Below are positions 23,780 to 24,106 of a stretch of DNA of 24,106 bases, piece after piece. Every line of letters begins with the position of its first letter. Positions within the stretch are counted from its first letter, which is position 1. The position numbers were made by a program, and so were the translations under genes. The DNA lies in assembly GCA_017620115.1 (NCBI GenBank), contig JAFZRB010000290.1, positions 1 to 24,106 on the forward strand, in the 5' to 3' direction. The DNA comes from Clostridia bacterium (GTDB lineage: Bacteria > Bacillota > Clostridia > Christensenellales > Aristaeellaceae). The notes beneath the pieces were generated by a model that did no database searches, had not been told where the DNA came from, and worked only from the letters and a program-made list of their open reading frames with translations.

Positions 23780-23859
23780 GAATTGGAGGATGAGAAATGG
23801 GAGCGCGCATTCAGCGCGGCTCCCATGATTGCGAACCAACCATAATTGCTGATTTCTCA
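23767..23859. repeat. Short inverted-repeat element at the broken end of spoVAD
   Basis: Three perfect 8-bp inverted repeats lie within about 90 bp: AGCAATTA (23771-23778) with TAATTGCT (23843-23850), TGAGAAAT (23791-23798) with ATTTCTCA (23852-23859), and ATGGGAGC (23797-23804) with GCTCCCAT (23819-23826). The first two pairs cross and are not nested, so the flanks look like two variant copies of one short sequence in opposite orientation. The TAG of spoVAD and the TGA of the minus-strand gene both fall inside it. A dispersed intergenic repeat or small non-autonomous element is possible. Confidence 0.5.
23797..23826. terminator. Hairpin between spoVAD and the convergent repeat-protein gene
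   Basis: ATGGGAGC and GCTCCCAT form an 8-bp stem, extended by GCGC/GCGC with one bulged G around a 5-nt loop. On the minus strand ATTTCT follows, a weak T-tract, so it may end transcription of the right-edge gene. Confidence 0.5.
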
Positions 23860-24106
23860 CGCCGCCAGCATGCCGTTTACGACCGTGAACGTCGCGCCGT
23901 CGTATTCCACCTCACCGGAGAAGTCCTCGGCGAGCTTGCCTTCGACGATGTAGAACCACGCGCCGTCGTACTGGGCGAGGCCGGTGTACTGGGTCTGAAT
24001 CTGGCCGCCGGCATAGTAGAACCACGCGCCGGTATCGGGATCCTGATTGAGGCCGTTGACTTCCGTCAGGATGCGACCCGCGGCGACGAGGAATCGCCCG
24101 CCGTCG
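23857..24106 (-). CDS. C-terminal end of a repeat-containing, probably cell-surface protein (partial)
   Basis: The open frame enters from the right edge and ends at TGA (23857-23859), giving the last 82 residues. They form tandem units of about 22 residues, each opening with D-G/T-G-A-x-F: DTGAWFYYAGGQ, YDGAWFYIVEGK and YDGATFTVVNG, with a more divergent copy (DGGRFLVAAG) before them. Aromatic and glycine-rich repeats of this length resemble cell-wall-binding or choline-binding-type repeats at the C-termini of secreted clostridial proteins. The catalytic or adhesive part, signal peptide and start lie outside the window. The frame has no internal stop and keeps the repeat register, so it is real coding sequence. 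Surface location and ligand are inference. Confidence 0.75.
   Translation of the reverse strand, partial: DGGRFLVAAGRILTEVNGLNQDPDTGAWFYYAGGQIQTQYTGLAQYDGAWFYIVEGKLAEDFSGEVEYDGATFTVVNGMLAA

Noticed and set aside
1..24106. CRISPR arrays, tRNA/rRNA genes, insertion sequences, phage or defence islands
   Set aside because: No regularly spaced direct repeats, no tRNA-like cloverleaf or rRNA core sequence, and no transposase, integrase or defence domain were recognised on either strand.

Overview
The window is GC-rich, tightly packed bacterial chromosome with genes on both strands. Sporulation genes (spoVAC, spoVAD), consensus SigA-type promoters, strong AGGAGG-type ribosome binding sites and Gram-positive protein subfamilies point to an endospore-forming member of the Clostridia. 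A high-GC gut lineage such as the Christensenellales is a guess. I see no tRNA, rRNA, CRISPR array, transposase or phage gene. Most of the region reads as ordinary chromosomal housekeeping.

Layout. 1-1,500: a terminator for a gene lying off the left edge, then an RsmF-type rRNA methyltransferase (-). 1,560-6,305: a D-2-hydroxyacid dehydrogenase behind a perfect promoter carrying two related palindromes, then a probable two-gene unit of a FlaA1/CapD-type nucleotide-sugar epimerase/dehydratase and a MATE transporter. 6,314-9,143: a subgroup Ic aspartate aminotransferase (-) divergent from a YcaQ/AlkZ-type DNA glycosylase (+). 9,264-12,494: a three-gene Gld-type ABC system (ATPase, permease, GldG-like extracytoplasmic subunit) whose ATPase lacks normal signature and H-switch residues. 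12,534-15,577: truA and rnr. 15,607-21,624: a carbohydrate-flavoured stretch with a galactose-mutarotase-like protein, a cytoplasmic heparinase II/III-family lyase (-), pfkA, a VOC protein (-), a cysteine-rich DUF1540 miniprotein and a KdgK-type sugar kinase (-). 21,703-22,506: a RadC-like protein that has lost its metalloprotease motif (-). 22,575-23,779: a SigG-type promoter, spoVAC and a C-terminally truncated spoVAD. 23,767-24,106: a short palindromic element, then the C-terminus of a repeat-bearing, probably surface, protein running off the right edge (-).

How the genes may work together. The lyase (cleavage of uronate-containing oligosaccharides), the mutarotase-like protein, the KdgK-type kinase (2-keto-3-deoxygluconate to KDPG) and PfkA could form a scattered uronate-to-glycolysis route. 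This is inference: they are not one operon. The epimerase and MATE proteins may serve envelope glycan synthesis and export. SpoVAC and SpoVAD belong to the dipicolinate channel of the forespore membrane.

The points most worth a second look are the spoVAD truncation, where a roughly 90-bp inverted-repeat element supplies the stop codons of both flanking genes; the paired TCTGACAG palindromes in the 1.6-kb promoter region; the degenerate Gld-type ATPase; the RadC-like protein without its JAMM site; and the partial repeat protein at the right edge. I found no clear new defence or mobile system.
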